From Oscillospiraceae bacterium (lineage in GTDB: Bacteria; Bacillota; Clostridia; Oscillospirales; Oscillospiraceae), in assembly GCA_017535635.1 (NCBI GenBank), contig JAFXTU010000059.1, positions 1 to 64,000 of the forward strand: a stretch of DNA of 64,000 nt. The letters run 5' to 3'. The first letter of the stretch is position 1. Every line of letters starts with the position of its first letter. The notes under the pieces are model-generated. The model saw only the letters and a program-made list of their open reading frames with translations, was not told the origin of the DNA and searched no databases. Positions 19,879 through 29,289 of this stretch are shown here, in pieces. The position numbers and the translations under genes are program-made.

Positions 19879-22272
19879 TCAGATCTTCAGCTCCGCCACG
19901 GTGACGCCGTCCTCTCCCTCGCCGTAGCGGCCCAGACGGAAGCTGCGCACGCCGGAGTCCCGGCGCAGATAGTCCTGTACCGCCCGGCGCAGGGCGCCGG
20001 TCCCCTTTCCGTGGATGATGCGGACGCTGGGGAGCTTCGCGGTCCTTGCGGAATCCAGATACCGCTCCAGCATCAGCAGCGCCTCGTCCGTCATGCAGCC
20101 GCGAAGATCTACCTCCGGGCTGACGGCCAGCTTATGAAGCTGGGCATCCGTCTTTTTCTGGAAGCGCACCTTGACCTTCTCCGCCTCTTCCACCAGCCGA
20201 ACCTCCTCCTGCTTCGCCTTGGTCCGGAGGATCCCGGCCTGGAGGGTGAGGGACCCGTCCGGGTTCACCTCCAGGACGCTGGCCTGGGTCCCCAGCTTCA
20301 GCAGAAGCACCGTATCCCCCGCCTTCACCGGCCTGGTGGGCGCCCGGAGCGGTTCTTCCTCCTCCGGGGCGGAGCCGAGACTGTCCTGGGCGCTGTTCAG
20401 CTTTTTCACCAGCTCCACCCTGGCCTCGTTCATCTGCTGGGCGTTATCGGCCCTGGCGGCCATTTTCCGCATCTCGTTCAGTTCGTCAAAGACCTCTTCC
20501 GAGACTCTCCGCGCTTCCCGAAGAAGTCGGTCCGCCTCCCGACGGGCGCTGACGCCTGCCTTCTGACGCTCCTCCTCCGCCTTCTGTCGCTGTTGGGCGG
20601 CGATGCGGGCGTCTTCAGAAGCCTGGGCGCGCAGCTTTTCCGCCTCCTCCTGGGCCGCTTCCAGCCGATGCTGCTCTTTCTGCAGCAGAGAGAGGACCTG
20701 TTCAAAATCCGCCTGCTCCGAATCCATACGTCCCTTGGCGTCTTCGATGATGCTCTCGTCCAAGCCCAGACGGCGGGAGATCTCGAAGGCGTTGGATTTG
20801 CCGGGGATCCCCATCAGGAGTCGATAGGTGGGACGCAGGGTCTCCACGTCGAATTCGCAGGAGGCGTTCATGACCCCCGGCGTGGCGGTAGCATAGACCT
20901 TGAGCTCCGCGTAATGAGTGGTGGCCGCGATCCGGCTTCCCTGGCTGCGGGCATATTCGATGATGGCAATGGCCAGGGCCGCACCCTCGGCAGGGTCAGT
21001 CCCCGCCCCCAGCTCGTCAAAAAGCATCAGGGTGTCTTCATCCGCCTCCGCCAGGATCCCCACGATGTTCCGCATGTGGGAGGAGAAGGTGGAGAGGGAC
21101 TGCTCAATGCTCTGCTCGTCCCCCACGTCCGCCAGGATCTTCTTCAGCACCGGCAGCTCGCTGCCGCTGTCCGCCGGGATGTGCAGGCCGCAGGCGGCCA
21201 TGAGGCAGCTGAGTCCCAGGGTTTTGAGGCTCACGGTTTTGCCGCCGGTGTTGGGACCGGTGATCACCAGGGTATCGAATTCTCCCCCCACGGAGATGTC
21301 GATGGGGACCGCCTTTCTCGGGTCCAGAAGCGGATGCCTTGCGCGGCGGAGGCGGATCGGGCCCCGTTCACTGAGCTGGGGCTCGTTCCCGTTCATGCGG
21401 AAGCTGAGCTTGGCCTTGGCAAAGATCAGGTCCAGCCGGACCAGCACATGCTGGTCGCAGAGGATATCCTCCTCGAACCCGGCGGCGTCATTGCTCAGCT
21501 CCATCAAGATCCGCTCGATCTCCTTTTTCTCCTTGGCCTGGAGCTCCCGGATCTCATTGTTGGCCTGCACCACCTGCATGGGCTCGATAAACAGGGTCTG
21601 CCCGCTGGAGGAAACGTCATGCACAAGCCCGCTCACTGCGCTCTTGTGCTCCGCCTTTACCGGGATCACATAACGGTCCGACCGCATGGTGATGATGGGC
21701 TCCTGGAGCACCTTGGAATAGGAAGAGGAGGAAATGATCTTGTTCAGCACCTCCCGGATCCTGGCGTTGGCGGCCCGCATATGCCGGCGGATGGAGGCCA
21801 GCTCGCTGCTGGCAGCGTCGGCGATCTCATCTTCCCCCACGATGGAGAGGGAGATCTTGTCCTCCAGAAACTTATTAGCGATCAGGGTGCCGAAAAGCCC
21901 GCGCAGGGATCCCGGATCGTCCGGGCTCCAGGCCTTGAGCTGCCGGGCGGAGCGAAGGACCCCGGCGATGTCCAGCAGTTCTCTGGTGTTCAGCATGCCG
22001 CCCAGCCTGGCCCGGGCCAGGCTGCCGCTGACCTCCCGGATGTCGGAAAGGGGCGGCGTTCCCTTCGTGGAGATCATCCGCTTGGCGTCGGTGGTCTCCT
22101 GCAGACGGGAAGAGACCTCCGAGAGGATGTCGGAGGGCTTCAGCTTCAGTGCCTCTTCCCGGGCGCTTTCGCAGACCGCCTCCTCCCGCAAAAGCTGCAG
22201 GATCGCCGGAAGCTCCATGGTCTGCATGGATTTTTCATAAAATGCCGTCTGTTCCATAAGGACCTCGATCAT
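19879..22272 (-). CDS. mutS2: Endonuclease/ribosome-rescue ATPase MutS2
   Basis: 797 residues, full MutS2 length. No mismatch-recognition domain; clamp/lever helices, then MutS ATPase with Walker A GPNTGGKT and Walker B LMLFDELGAGTDP, a long coiled coil (about 520-640), a KOW-like segment, and a C-terminal Smr domain (VDLRGCMTDEALLML, HGKGTGALR). MutS2 suppresses homologous recombination and splits collided ribosomes in Bacillus (family knowledge). ATG 22272 overlaps the recO stop by 4 bp; a second Met at residue 6 is possible. End of the yqfC-phoH-era-recO operon. Confidence 0.95.
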   Translation of the reverse strand: MIEVLMEQTAFYEKSMQTMELPAILQLLREEAVCESAREEALKLKPSDILSEVSSRLQETTDAKRMISTKGTPPLSDIREVSGSLARARLGGMLNTRELLDIAGVLRSARQLKAWSPDDPGSLRGLFGTLIANKFLEDKISLSIVGEDEIADAASSELASIRRHMRAANARIREVLNKIISSSSYSKVLQEPIITMRSDRYVIPVKAEHKSAVSGLVHDVSSSGQTLFIEPMQVVQANNEIRELQAKEKKEIERILMELSNDAAGFEEDILCDQHVLVRLDLIFAKAKLSFRMNGNEPQLSERGPIRLRRARHPLLDPRKAVPIDISVGGEFDTLVITGPNTGGKTVSLKTLGLSCLMAACGLHIPADSGSELPVLKKILADVGDEQSIEQSLSTFSSHMRNIVGILAEADEDTLMLFDELGAGTDPAEGAALAIAIIEYARSQGSRIAATTHYAELKVYATATPGVMNASCEFDVETLRPTYRLLMGIPGKSNAFEISRRLGLDESIIEDAKGRMDSEQADFEQVLSLLQKEQHRLEAAQEEAEKLRAQASEDARIAAQQRQKAEEERQKAGVSARREADRLLREARRVSEEVFDELNEMRKMAARADNAQQMNEARVELVKKLNSAQDSLGSAPEEEEPLRAPTRPVKAGDTVLLLKLGTQASVLEVNPDGSLTLQAGILRTKAKQEEVRLVEEAEKVKVRFQKKTDAQLHKLAVSPEVDLRGCMTDEALLMLERYLDSARTAKLPSVRIIHGKGTGALRRAVQDYLRRDSGVRSFRLGRYGEGEDGVTVAELKI

Positions 22273-23015
22273 ATGCTTTTGTAGTAATCCAGTGTGCGGA
22301 AGCTGCGCTCCATCTGTTCGGAGACATATGCTTCCGCGATATCACCGAGCCGCCGGAGAGCTCCTTCCCGAAGCTGGAAGGAAAACACCCTGCTGCGGGG
22401 CGAGAAGAGGATAAAACGGAGGGCTTGAAGGCTCCCCTCGTCCAGGGCTTTGGGACGCTGGGCCATGGCCTCCAGGGCGCAGTCATGGCAGTAGAGGGCG
22501 CCGCCGCGCAGATCCAGTACCGGGGAATCCGGTGTCTCTTTCCCGCAGACGGCACAGGCCTCCGCCTCCGGCTGATAGCCCAGCAGCGCCATGAGTCGCA
22601 GCTCGAAAGCGGCCTTGACGAGATGCGGGTCCTTCTTTCCCTCGGAGAGAAGCCAGAGGGCATTCAGCCCCAGGGTCAGAGCCTCCGGCTCCTCCACAGT
22701 CTCGGGGCAGGCAGCATCCAGGAGCTCCAGAAAATAGCAGCCCAGGGCGTAGCGCCCGAGATCCGCCGTCATGCCGGAGAACAGCTCCAGGGTGGAGGCT
22801 TCCTTCAAATAATACCGCTCCCGGCTTTCGGATATGGTCATCTCCGAAAAGGCCATGGGCTGGCAGGCAGCGGCCACGCGGCTTTTCAGCCGGGCGGCCC
22901 CTCGGGCAGAGACGCTGATCTTCCCCAGGGCGTCGGTCAGCACGGTGAGCATCTTGCTGCTTTCCTTATAGTCCGCCGTGCGCAGCACCAGGCCCTTGAG
23001 GACGAGATCACTCAT
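22269..23015 (-). CDS. recO: DNA repair protein RecO
   Basis: 248 residues. N-terminal OB fold (KGLVLRTADYKESSKMLTVL region), helical middle, and zinc-finger cysteines CAVC and CHDC about 25 residues apart. Loads RecA onto SSB-coated DNA with RecR. Overlaps era by 8 bp and mutS2 by 4 bp. Confidence 0.93.
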   Translation of the reverse strand: MSDLVLKGLVLRTADYKESSKMLTVLTDALGKISVSARGAARLKSRVAAACQPMAFSEMTISESRERYYLKEASTLELFSGMTADLGRYALGCYFLELLDAACPETVEEPEALTLGLNALWLLSEGKKDPHLVKAAFELRLMALLGYQPEAEACAVCGKETPDSPVLDLRGGALYCHDCALEAMAQRPKALDEGSLQALRFILFSPRSRVFSFQLREGALRRLGDIAEAYVSEQMERSFRTLDYYKSI

Positions 23016-23901
23016 GATAGCCGAAGTTACGCAGCAGGGCGTCCTGGTCCCGCCAGTTTTCCTTGACCTTCACCCAGCTTTGCAGAAAGACCTTGGTGCC
23101 CATATATCGCTCCACGTCCTTCCGGGCCAGCTCCCCGATGCGCTTGAGCATACTTCCCTTCTTTCCGATGATGATGCGCTTGTGGCCTTCCTTTTCGCAG
23201 TAGATGGTCACGTCCAGGTCGATGATCCCGTCGTCCCGCTCGCTGAAGCGAGTGACCTCCACGGCAGTGCCGTGGGGGATCTCCTCTTCCAGGCAGTAAA
23301 GGAGCTTCTCCCGGACGATCTCAGCGACGACCTGCCGATCCGGCTGGTCCGTGGTCATATCCTCCGGGAAGAGCTTGGGTCCCTCCACAGCGTAGGCGGA
23401 AAGGAGCGTCAACAGCTCCTCGACGCCGTCCCCGGTCTTTGCCGAAATGGGCACGATCTCGGCAAACTGACCCGCTTGAGCATAGGTATCCATGACGGCC
23501 AGGAGCTCCGGTTTTTTCACAGTATCGCATTTATTGATGGCCAGGATCATTGGCGAGCCGGAGGCGGCGATCATACGGATCAGGGCTTCCTCCTGCTTTC
23601 CCACGTTGGGGATGGGCTCCACCACCAGCACCACGGCGTCCATACTGTCCGCCACACTGGACTCCACGATCCGGTCCATATAGCTGTCCAGAGCGTTCCT
23701 GGGCTTATGGTAGCCGGGGGTATCCAGGAAAACCAGCTGGGTCTCTCCCCGGTTGCAGATGGCGCTGATCCGGTTCCTGGTGGTCTGCGGCTTATGGGAG
23801 ACGATGGCGACCTTCTCCCCCGCGATGCGGTTGGCAAGGGTGCTCTTGCCCACATTGGGCCGCCCTGCAATGGTAAATACACCGGTCTTTGTCATGCTCA
23901 T
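23008..23901 (-). CDS. era: GTPase Era
   Basis: 297 residues. GTPase motifs GRPNVGKST (G1), DTPGY (G3), NKCD (G4) and a C-terminal KH domain with GKKGSMLKRIG that binds the 16S rRNA 3' end during 30S assembly. Overlaps ybeY upstream by 4 bp. Confidence 0.96.
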   Translation of the reverse strand: MSMTKTGVFTIAGRPNVGKSTLANRIAGEKVAIVSHKPQTTRNRISAICNRGETQLVFLDTPGYHKPRNALDSYMDRIVESSVADSMDAVVLVVEPIPNVGKQEEALIRMIAASGSPMILAINKCDTVKKPELLAVMDTYAQAGQFAEIVPISAKTGDGVEELLTLLSAYAVEGPKLFPEDMTTDQPDRQVVAEIVREKLLYCLEEEIPHGTAVEVTRFSERDDGIIDLDVTIYCEKEGHKRIIIGKKGSMLKRIGELARKDVERYMGTKVFLQSWVKVKENWRDQDALLRNFGYHE

Positions 23902-24380
23902 AACCTCATGATCCTCATGATCGCCCGTTCTCTTCCCCGCATCTGCTTTTTCTGCGGCCCTTCATCCGTGTGGTCATATCCCAGGAGATGAAGAGAACTG
24001 TGTACCGTCAGATACGCCGTTTCATGCTTGTCCCCCGTCCGGTACTCCACTGCCTGTCTTCGGATCTGCCGGAGGTCCAGGGCCATATCCCCCAGGGGGA
24101 GCAATCCTGTTTCGGGGTCGATCTCCCCCTCCGCAGGATCGAAGTCCTCCGGACGGAAGCTGAAGGCCGGGAAGGACAGCACATCCGTCACCCGGTCCGT
24201 GTCCCGCAGCTCCCGGTTTAAGGCACGAATGCCCGCGTCATCGGTAAACAACACATTGATCTCGCAGGGGACCCGGACCCCTTCCAGACGAAGGACGGTG
24301 CGGATGCAGCGCTTTACCAGCCGGGCCGCCCACCTGGGATAGGGGACCTCCCCGGAAACCAAAATCGAATGAAGCGCCAT
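23898..24380 (-). CDS. ybeY: rRNA maturation endoribonuclease YbeY
   Basis: 160 residues with the metal-binding signature HSSLHLLGYDH near the C-terminus and the upstream NRELRDTDRVTDVLSFP block. Acts in 16S rRNA 3' processing and ribosome quality control. Its ATG shares one base with the phoH stop (TGATG). Confidence 0.94.
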   Translation of the reverse strand: MALHSILVSGEVPYPRWAARLVKRCIRTVLRLEGVRVPCEINVLFTDDAGIRALNRELRDTDRVTDVLSFPAFSFRPEDFDPAEGEIDPETGLLPLGDMALDLRQIRRQAVEYRTGDKHETAYLTVHSSLHLLGYDHTDEGPQKKQMRGRERAIMRIMRL

Positions 24381-25381
24381 CAGCTCTGCCTCCTGCGTCT
24401 GGCCGCCGGGGCTGCGCCGTCCCTGGGATGGCCCTTCTCATATTTTTCGTATGCTTCAATGATCTTCTGCACCAGAGCGTGACGCACCACGTCCTCTCCC
24501 GTCAGGCGGCAGATCTCAATGTCGTCGATGTCCCGCAGGACGGTCACGACCTCCTTCAGGCCGCTGACCTTGTCCTTGGGCAGGTCGATCTGGGTCACGT
24601 CCCCGGTGATGACCGCCTTGCTCCCGAAGCCGATGCGGGTGAGGAACATTTTCATCTGCTCCCGGGAGGTGTTCTGTGCCTCGTCCAGGATGATGAAGGA
24701 ATCGTCCAGGGTCCGGCCTCGCATATACGCAAGGGGCGCGACCTCGATATTACCCTTTTCCAGATAGTTCTGGTAGGTCTCCGGGCCCAGCATATCAAAG
24801 AGGGCGTCATACAGGGGCCGCAGATAGGGGTCGACCTTATTCTGAAGATCGCCGGGAAGGAAGCCCAGCTTTTCTCCGGCTTCCACGGCGGGCCGGGTCA
24901 GGATGATGCGGTTGACCTCCTTGGCCCGGAACGCGGTCACCGCACAGGCTACGGCAAGATAGGTCTTTCCCGTTCCCGCAGGGCCGACGGCCAAGGTCAC
25001 GGTATTGTTCCGTATGGCTTCGATATAGCTGCGCTGCCCCAGGGTCTTGGCCTTGATGGGCTTTCCCTTCGCCGTGATGCAGACCACGTCGTCCGCCAGC
25101 TGGGAGATGCGCTCCGCCCGCCCGTCCAGGGCGAGCTTCAGGGCATAGCGCACGTTCTGCGTAGTAATGGGCTCTCCCCGGGAGGCAAGACCGATCAGGC
25201 CCGAAAGCGCCTGCTCGGCATAGAACACCGGCTCCTCCTCCCCCGTGATATGGAGCTCCGAATCCCGGTCGGTGATATGGACGCCCAGTTCGTTTTCCAC
25301 GATGTGCAGATTCTCATCAAAGGAGCCGAAAACATTGATCAGGTTTTCGATCCGGTCGATCCCAATGGTTTTTTCCGCCAT
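24380..25381 (-). CDS. phoH: PhoH-like ATPase
   Basis: 333 residues from ATG 25381 (an in-frame GTG at 25390 is an alternative). N-terminal KH-like region, then ATPase with Walker A GPAGTGKTYLA, TRPAVEAGEKLGFLPGD, Walker B FIILDEAQN and sensor GDVTQIDLP. RNA-linked ATPase of unclear role, nearly always in an operon with ybeY. C-terminus ends in an Arg-rich tail (ARRRRQS). Confidence 0.93.
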   Translation of the reverse strand: MAEKTIGIDRIENLINVFGSFDENLHIVENELGVHITDRDSELHITGEEEPVFYAEQALSGLIGLASRGEPITTQNVRYALKLALDGRAERISQLADDVVCITAKGKPIKAKTLGQRSYIEAIRNNTVTLAVGPAGTGKTYLAVACAVTAFRAKEVNRIILTRPAVEAGEKLGFLPGDLQNKVDPYLRPLYDALFDMLGPETYQNYLEKGNIEVAPLAYMRGRTLDDSFIILDEAQNTSREQMKMFLTRIGFGSKAVITGDVTQIDLPKDKVSGLKEVVTVLRDIDDIEICRLTGEDVVRHALVQKIIEAYEKYEKGHPRDGAAPAARRRRQS

Positions 25382-25418
25382 AGCTCTCACTTTCTTTTGT
25401 ATCGCCGATTCTTTTGTT

Positions 25419-26591
25419 CTAGGGTGTCACGGGGCGCTCCGCGCCGATGTCCTCCCGGCAGACGGCAAGCATCGTCACACGGACCGATCTGTCTGTGACC
25501 TCGGTACGGAAGTCCGCCTGCAGGAGCTCTGCCTTGGGTGCGCTGGTCCGCAGCCAGTACAGGAGGCGCTCTCTCAGCACCTCCTCCGCTTCGGAGGTGG
25601 CGATCGAACGCTCCCGCAGCGTGTACTCTCTCGCCTCCTGACGCAGGACAAAGAGCGGAAGTCCGAGCTCCCGAAGACTGAGCTGCTGAACATTGTTTAT
25701 TTTATCATAGAAGTCCAGGGAAATGCTACCTTCCCTGCCCATTTTCAGGGACAAATCTCCGATTTTTATCCCCCACCGGCTGTTTTCCGAGCCGGTCACC
25801 ACCTTTTCCGATACCGTCAGCGGGACCTCCATCGCCTTTTCATACCAGGTTCTGGCGATGACCCGGCCCTGGGCATGGACCAGCCGAAGCTCCGCCTGCC
25901 GGTCGGTCAGCGTTCCGGTGATGAGCAGGTCTCCCGGCAGGACCGTATCGCCGCGGCGGACCACCGCCTTCCCCTGGAGGACCTGCAGGGATTCCACAGT
26001 CCCGGCCTTGGCCGCAGCCACCTCCCGCACCAGGCTCTCATCCACGATCTCCGGCGGTTTCCGCCGTTCCCGCACCACGACCAGAGCCCTGCTGCCGCGG
26101 ACCTGGACGGTGCACCAGATGAGTTCCGGCAAAAGCGACTGCATCCTGCTCCGGATCTGGGGATTGTCCAAATGGAGACCGCTGACGCCGGGATAGACGC
26201 CTACCGTCTCCAGGGCGGATAAGATCTCCGAGCTGTTCAGGGTTTCGTTTCCCACGACCCGGATCTCCCACAGAAAGGTGGAAAGCCAGAGGAAAGATAG
26301 AAGGAGAAGAAGCGGGATCAACAGCAGAAAGACTCGCTTTCGGAACCTTCGCAGGAAATGACGGGAGCCGCGCCGGCGCAGAACCGTGACCTCAACGCCG
26401 CACTTCCCGGCGAGACGCCGAATGGCGTCCAACTCTCCTGCGCCGACAGAAAAGCTGTAGTGCTGTTCTCCCTGATCCCTTAGCTCAGAGACCCGGATGT
26501 TCTCCCTGCACAGCGCATTGATCAGCTCTGCCGGATCGCTGCACAGGACGGAAACCTCCGCACCCTCCGTAAGCCAAAGTTCAGTACGCAT
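25419..26591 (-). CDS. yqfD: Sporulation protein YqfD
   Basis: 390 residues. Cytoplasmic N-terminus (about 1-85), one membrane helix (FLLLIPLLLLLSFLWLSTFLW, about 87-107, read in two pieces), then an extracytoplasmic part with ETLNSSEILSALETVGVYPG (POTRA-like) and VRRGDTVLPGDLLITG (biotinyl-lipoyl-like hairpin). Sporulation-specific membrane protein in the sigma-E regulon of Bacillus. Overlaps yqfC by 11 bp. Confidence 0.9.
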   Translation of the reverse strand: MRTELWLTEGAEVSVLCSDPAELINALCRENIRVSELRDQGEQHYSFSVGAGELDAIRRLAGKCGVEVTVLRRRGSRHFLRRFRKRVFLLLIPLLLLLSFLWLSTFLWEIRVVGNETLNSSEILSALETVGVYPGVSGLHLDNPQIRSRMQSLLPELIWCTVQVRGSRALVVVRERRKPPEIVDESLVREVAAAKAGTVESLQVLQGKAVVRRGDTVLPGDLLITGTLTDRQAELRLVHAQGRVIARTWYEKAMEVPLTVSEKVVTGSENSRWGIKIGDLSLKMGREGSISLDFYDKINNVQQLSLRELGLPLFVLRQEAREYTLRERSIATSEAEEVLRERLLYWLRTSAPKAELLQADFRTEVTDRSVRVTMLAVCREDIGAERPVTP

Positions 26592-26868
26592 GTCGGTCCA
26601 CCATTTCCAGGGAAATGATCTCCCCGGTCAGCCTCAGCTCACCCGATGCCACGTTTTGCAGGGTAAGCTCCGCACCGCGGATACAGAGCAGACCCAGCCC
26701 GGTCTCCACAAGCACGCAGTCGCCGGCAAAGGCGCGAAGCCCCCGATGGGGCTCTATGGTCAACGCCCTCATCCCGGAAATCCGGATCTCCGGCAGGCCC
26801 GCCGAGAGACCCAGGGGGATCGCGCTGGCTCCCGACAGTCTTGCCAGGGAGTTTTTCACACCCTTCAT
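26581..26868 (-). CDS. yqfC: YabP/YqfC family sporulation protein
   Basis: 95 residues, all-beta small protein. The block ALTIEPHRGLRAFAGDCVLV, followed by LTLQNVASGELRLTGEI, is characteristic of YqfC, which pairs with YqfD. GGAGG precedes ATG 26868. First gene of the operon running through mutS2, divergent from ylbJ. Confidence 0.88.
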   Translation of the reverse strand: MKGVKNSLARLSGASAIPLGLSAGLPEIRISGMRALTIEPHRGLRAFAGDCVLVETGLGLLCIRGAELTLQNVASGELRLTGEIISLEMVDRHAY

Positions 26869-26932
26869 GCAAATCAGCCTCCCCGGTCACATAGATTTCT
26901 ATGGACATTTCTATCCCTGGGGAGGCTCAGAT

Positions 26933-27919
26933 ATGCGCTCAGATCCCGCCGGAAAGCTCCTGACATACCTGCCGGTCCTGGCAGCCTTTCTCCTGCTTAC
27001 CCTTCGGCCCGGCTCCGCCTCCGAGGCCGCGGCGGCAGGGTTGGAAACCTGCCTCCGCGCAGTGATCCCCGCCCTCTTTCCGTTTCTCGTCCTGACCAGC
27101 GCCATTTTGCGTCTGGGAATACCAAAGAGAGTGGAAAGGTTCCTGGGCGCGCCCTTCGAGCGGCTGTTCCGCATCCGCCGCAGCGCGCTTCCGGTTTTCC
27201 TCCTGGGGCTTGCGGGGGGCTATCCCGTAGGTGCTGCGGCGGCAGCGGAAAGCTTCCGCCGGGGCGCCTGCAGCCGTGAGGAGGCCGAACGATTGGTCAT
27301 TTTTTCCAACAACTGCAGTCCGGGTTTCCTGCTGGGGCTGGCAGGCGGACAGATCCTGGGAAACCGGCGCGCAGCGCTGTTCCTGCTGTTCCTGCAATGG
27401 ATGGTCTCCGTCTATATGGGATGGCTCCTGGGGTTTGGGTGCGCCCCCTCCAAACGGAACGATGATCTTCGGGAAAGCCCCGCGCCATCCCCGGCAGAGC
27501 TTTTGACCGGATCGGTCCGCGACGGCGGTCGGACCTGTCTGCTGATCTGTGCCTATGTGGTCTTTTTCAGCGTTCTGGCTTCCTTCCTCCCTGCGCTGCC
27601 CCTCCTTCGGGGAATGCTGGAAATGACCGGGGGTCTTCTGCTTCTCGGTGGCGACACGCTTCCGAAGCTGATGCAGGCAGCGTTTCTTCTTGGCTTCGGA
27701 GGTCTCTCCATCGCCTGCCAGGCGGCGGCTGCGGCCCAGGCCGGAGGCCTGCACAGCGGGCGTTATCTTCCCCTGCGCCTGCTTCACGGTCTGTGTATGG
27801 CGTTTTGTACCTGGTGCTTTCTATCCGGGCCGGGCTGGATCCCCGTTCCCTTTATTTTTGGAGCAGCGGTCCCGTTCTTAATGAAAAGAGGTGGAAAAAA
27901 GGAGAAAAGTGTTGTATAG
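26933..27919 (+). CDS. ylbJ: Sporulation integral membrane protein YlbJ-like
   Basis: 328 residues; GGGGAGG 7 nt before ATG 26933 sets the start, although the frame is open far upstream. About eight hydrophobic helices with nucleoside-transporter-like gate motifs: ALFPFLVLTSAIL, LLGLAGGYPVGA, and IFSNNCSPGFLLG. These are the YlbJ signatures. YlbJ is needed for cortex formation in Bacillus spores. Divergent from yqfC, which suggests joint mother-cell control. Confidence 0.85.
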   Translation: MRSDPAGKLLTYLPVLAAFLLLTLRPGSASEAAAAGLETCLRAVIPALFPFLVLTSAILRLGIPKRVERFLGAPFERLFRIRRSALPVFLLGLAGGYPVGAAAAAESFRRGACSREEAERLVIFSNNCSPGFLLGLAGGQILGNRRAALFLLFLQWMVSVYMGWLLGFGCAPSKRNDDLRESPAPSPAELLTGSVRDGGRTCLLICAYVVFFSVLASFLPALPLLRGMLEMTGGLLLLGGDTLPKLMQAAFLLGFGGLSIACQAAAAAQAGGLHSGRYLPLRLLHGLCMAFCTWCFLSGPGWIPVPFIFGAAVPFLMKRGGKKEKSVV

Positions 27920-27939
27920 TGGTATTGAGGTGACCTTCT

Positions 27940-28146
27940 TTGCTGTTCAGAAATAACATAGAACCTGCCTGCGTATACTGTATTTTCGCCCGCTCCGGCG
28001 AAGAGGACACGGTGATCTGTCCGAAGCACGGCATCCGGCAGCCCTGGCAGCAGTGCCGGAGCTTTCGCTATGACCCTCTCCGGCGTGTTCCCGAAACGGA
28101 GCCGTCTCCAGTCCTGGATGTGGACCCGGAGGCGTTTCAGCTTTGA
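27940..28146 (+). CDS. Small conserved-looking Cys-containing protein
   Basis: 68 residues from a TTG start with GAGGTG about 8 nt upstream. Four cysteines in the order C-X2-C, then C (VICPKHG) and C (QQCRSF), a possible zinc knuckle, followed by RYDPLRRVP, a basic/aromatic stretch, and an acidic tail (DVDPEAFQL). No known family recognised with certainty. Lies 20 bp after ylbJ and may be co-transcribed with it. Confidence 0.55.
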   Translation: MLFRNNIEPACVYCIFARSGEEDTVICPKHGIRQPWQQCRSFRYDPLRRVPETEPSPVLDVDPEAFQL

Positions 28147-28176
28147 CTCTCGGCGGGCGAAAACTCCATTTTGCAG

Positions 28177-28205
28177 TTGCATCGGATGCTGGTTCATGAT
28201 ATCAT
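28177..28205 (+). promoter_or_regulatory. Candidate promoter for the CNNM/CorC pair
   Basis: TTGCAT (28177-28182), 17-bp spacer, TATCAT (28200-28205). Confidence 0.5.
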
Positions 28206-28278
28206 ATATTTTAATAACAAATGTCCGGGCCGGAAGCGTCCTTTTGTCCGTCCCGGGGGCTGGAGCTGATATCCTTCT

Positions 28279-29289
28279 ATGGACGACATACCCCGAAGTA
28301 TTCTGATTCTGTTATTGATCCTCATTGGCGGCGGATTTGCCGGAAGCGAGACCGCTCTGAGTTACTGCAATAAGCTCAGAGCGCACAAACACGCAGAGGA
28401 AGGGAACAAGGAAGCCCGCATGCTGGTCTACGTTTTGGACCGGTTTGACAAGGCGCTCTCCACGATCCTGATCTGCACCAATGTTTGCTATGTTTTCGCT
28501 TCCTCCTTCGCCGCCATGCTTTTTGTCCGGCACATGGGTTCTCTCGGCGCGGCGGCATCCACCGTGGTGATGACCCTTCTGATCTTTTTCTTCGCCGAAA
28601 CGATCCCGAAAAACATCGCCAGAGCCAATGCGGACGCCTACGCGCAGATCTGCACGGTCCCCATCTCCGGACTCATGTGGGTCCTGACCCCGCTGACGGC
28701 CCTGTTTTCCGCCATCGGCTGGGTGGTGAAACGGCTCCTGCCCCATGATAAGGAGCAGCCCAGCATCACCGAGGACGAATTCACCTCCATCATCGACAAC
28801 ATTCAGGAGGAGGGACTTCTGGAGCCGGAGGAAACCAAGCTGATCAAATCCGCGGTGGAATTCAGCGACAAGACCGCCGTGGAGATCATGACTCCCCTGA
28901 GCAGCATGGTGGCTGTCTCCATCCGGGAGGACCCGGAAAGGATCCGCGAGCTGGTCCTGCGGGAAAAGTACTCCCGCCTGCCCGTATACGCCGCCTCTCC
29001 TGACCGCATCATCGGGATCCTGCAGACGAAGGACTATCTCCAGAGTCTCCTTCACGGCGTCAGACCGGACATCGGCACCATCATGAAGCTCACCTACGAC
29101 GTGCCGCCGGAGATCACCCTGAACGAGCTCTTCGAGGGCCTGGGCCGCAGGAGAACGCATATGGCCATCGTCATCGACGTCAGCGGCAGCGCCCTGGGGT
29201 TTGTGACCATGGAGGACATCCTGGAAGAACTGGTGGGCGAGATCTATGACGAGGACGATGCCTCCGACCGGAAGGGGGCGGGTGCATGA
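28279..29289 (+). CDS. CNNM/hemolysin-family transporter, short form (CBS domains)
   Basis: 336 residues. N-terminal CNNM membrane domain with about three or four helices (GGGFAGSETALSYCNK; FFFAETIPKNIARANA) and two CBS domains (EIMTPLSSMVAVS to GFVTMEDILEELVGEIYDE). It ends right after the second CBS, without the CorC_HlyC C-terminal domain its downstream neighbour carries. Probably involved in Mg2+/divalent cation transport. Its stop overlaps the next start (ATGA). The start codon at 28279 has no strong ribosome site; CTGGAGC is 8-10 nt upstream. Confidence 0.85.
   Translation: MDDIPRSILILLLILIGGGFAGSETALSYCNKLRAHKHAEEGNKEARMLVYVLDRFDKALSTILICTNVCYVFASSFAAMLFVRHMGSLGAAASTVVMTLLIFFFAETIPKNIARANADAYAQICTVPISGLMWVLTPLTALFSAIGWVVKRLLPHDKEQPSITEDEFTSIIDNIQEEGLLEPEETKLIKSAVEFSDKTAVEIMTPLSSMVAVSIREDPERIRELVLREKYSRLPVYAASPDRIIGILQTKDYLQSLLHGVRPDIGTIMKLTYDVPPEITLNELFEGLGRRRTHMAIVIDVSGSALGFVTMEDILEELVGEIYDEDDASDRKGAGA

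Noticed and set aside
19765-22284. An 839-codon open frame on the plus strand
   Set aside because: Antisense to mutS2, whose motifs are unambiguous.
26869-26932. Sigma-E promoters for yqfC and ylbJ
   Set aside because: Expected from biology, and CATAGATT-like sequence is present, but -35 spacing was not convincing enough to annotate.
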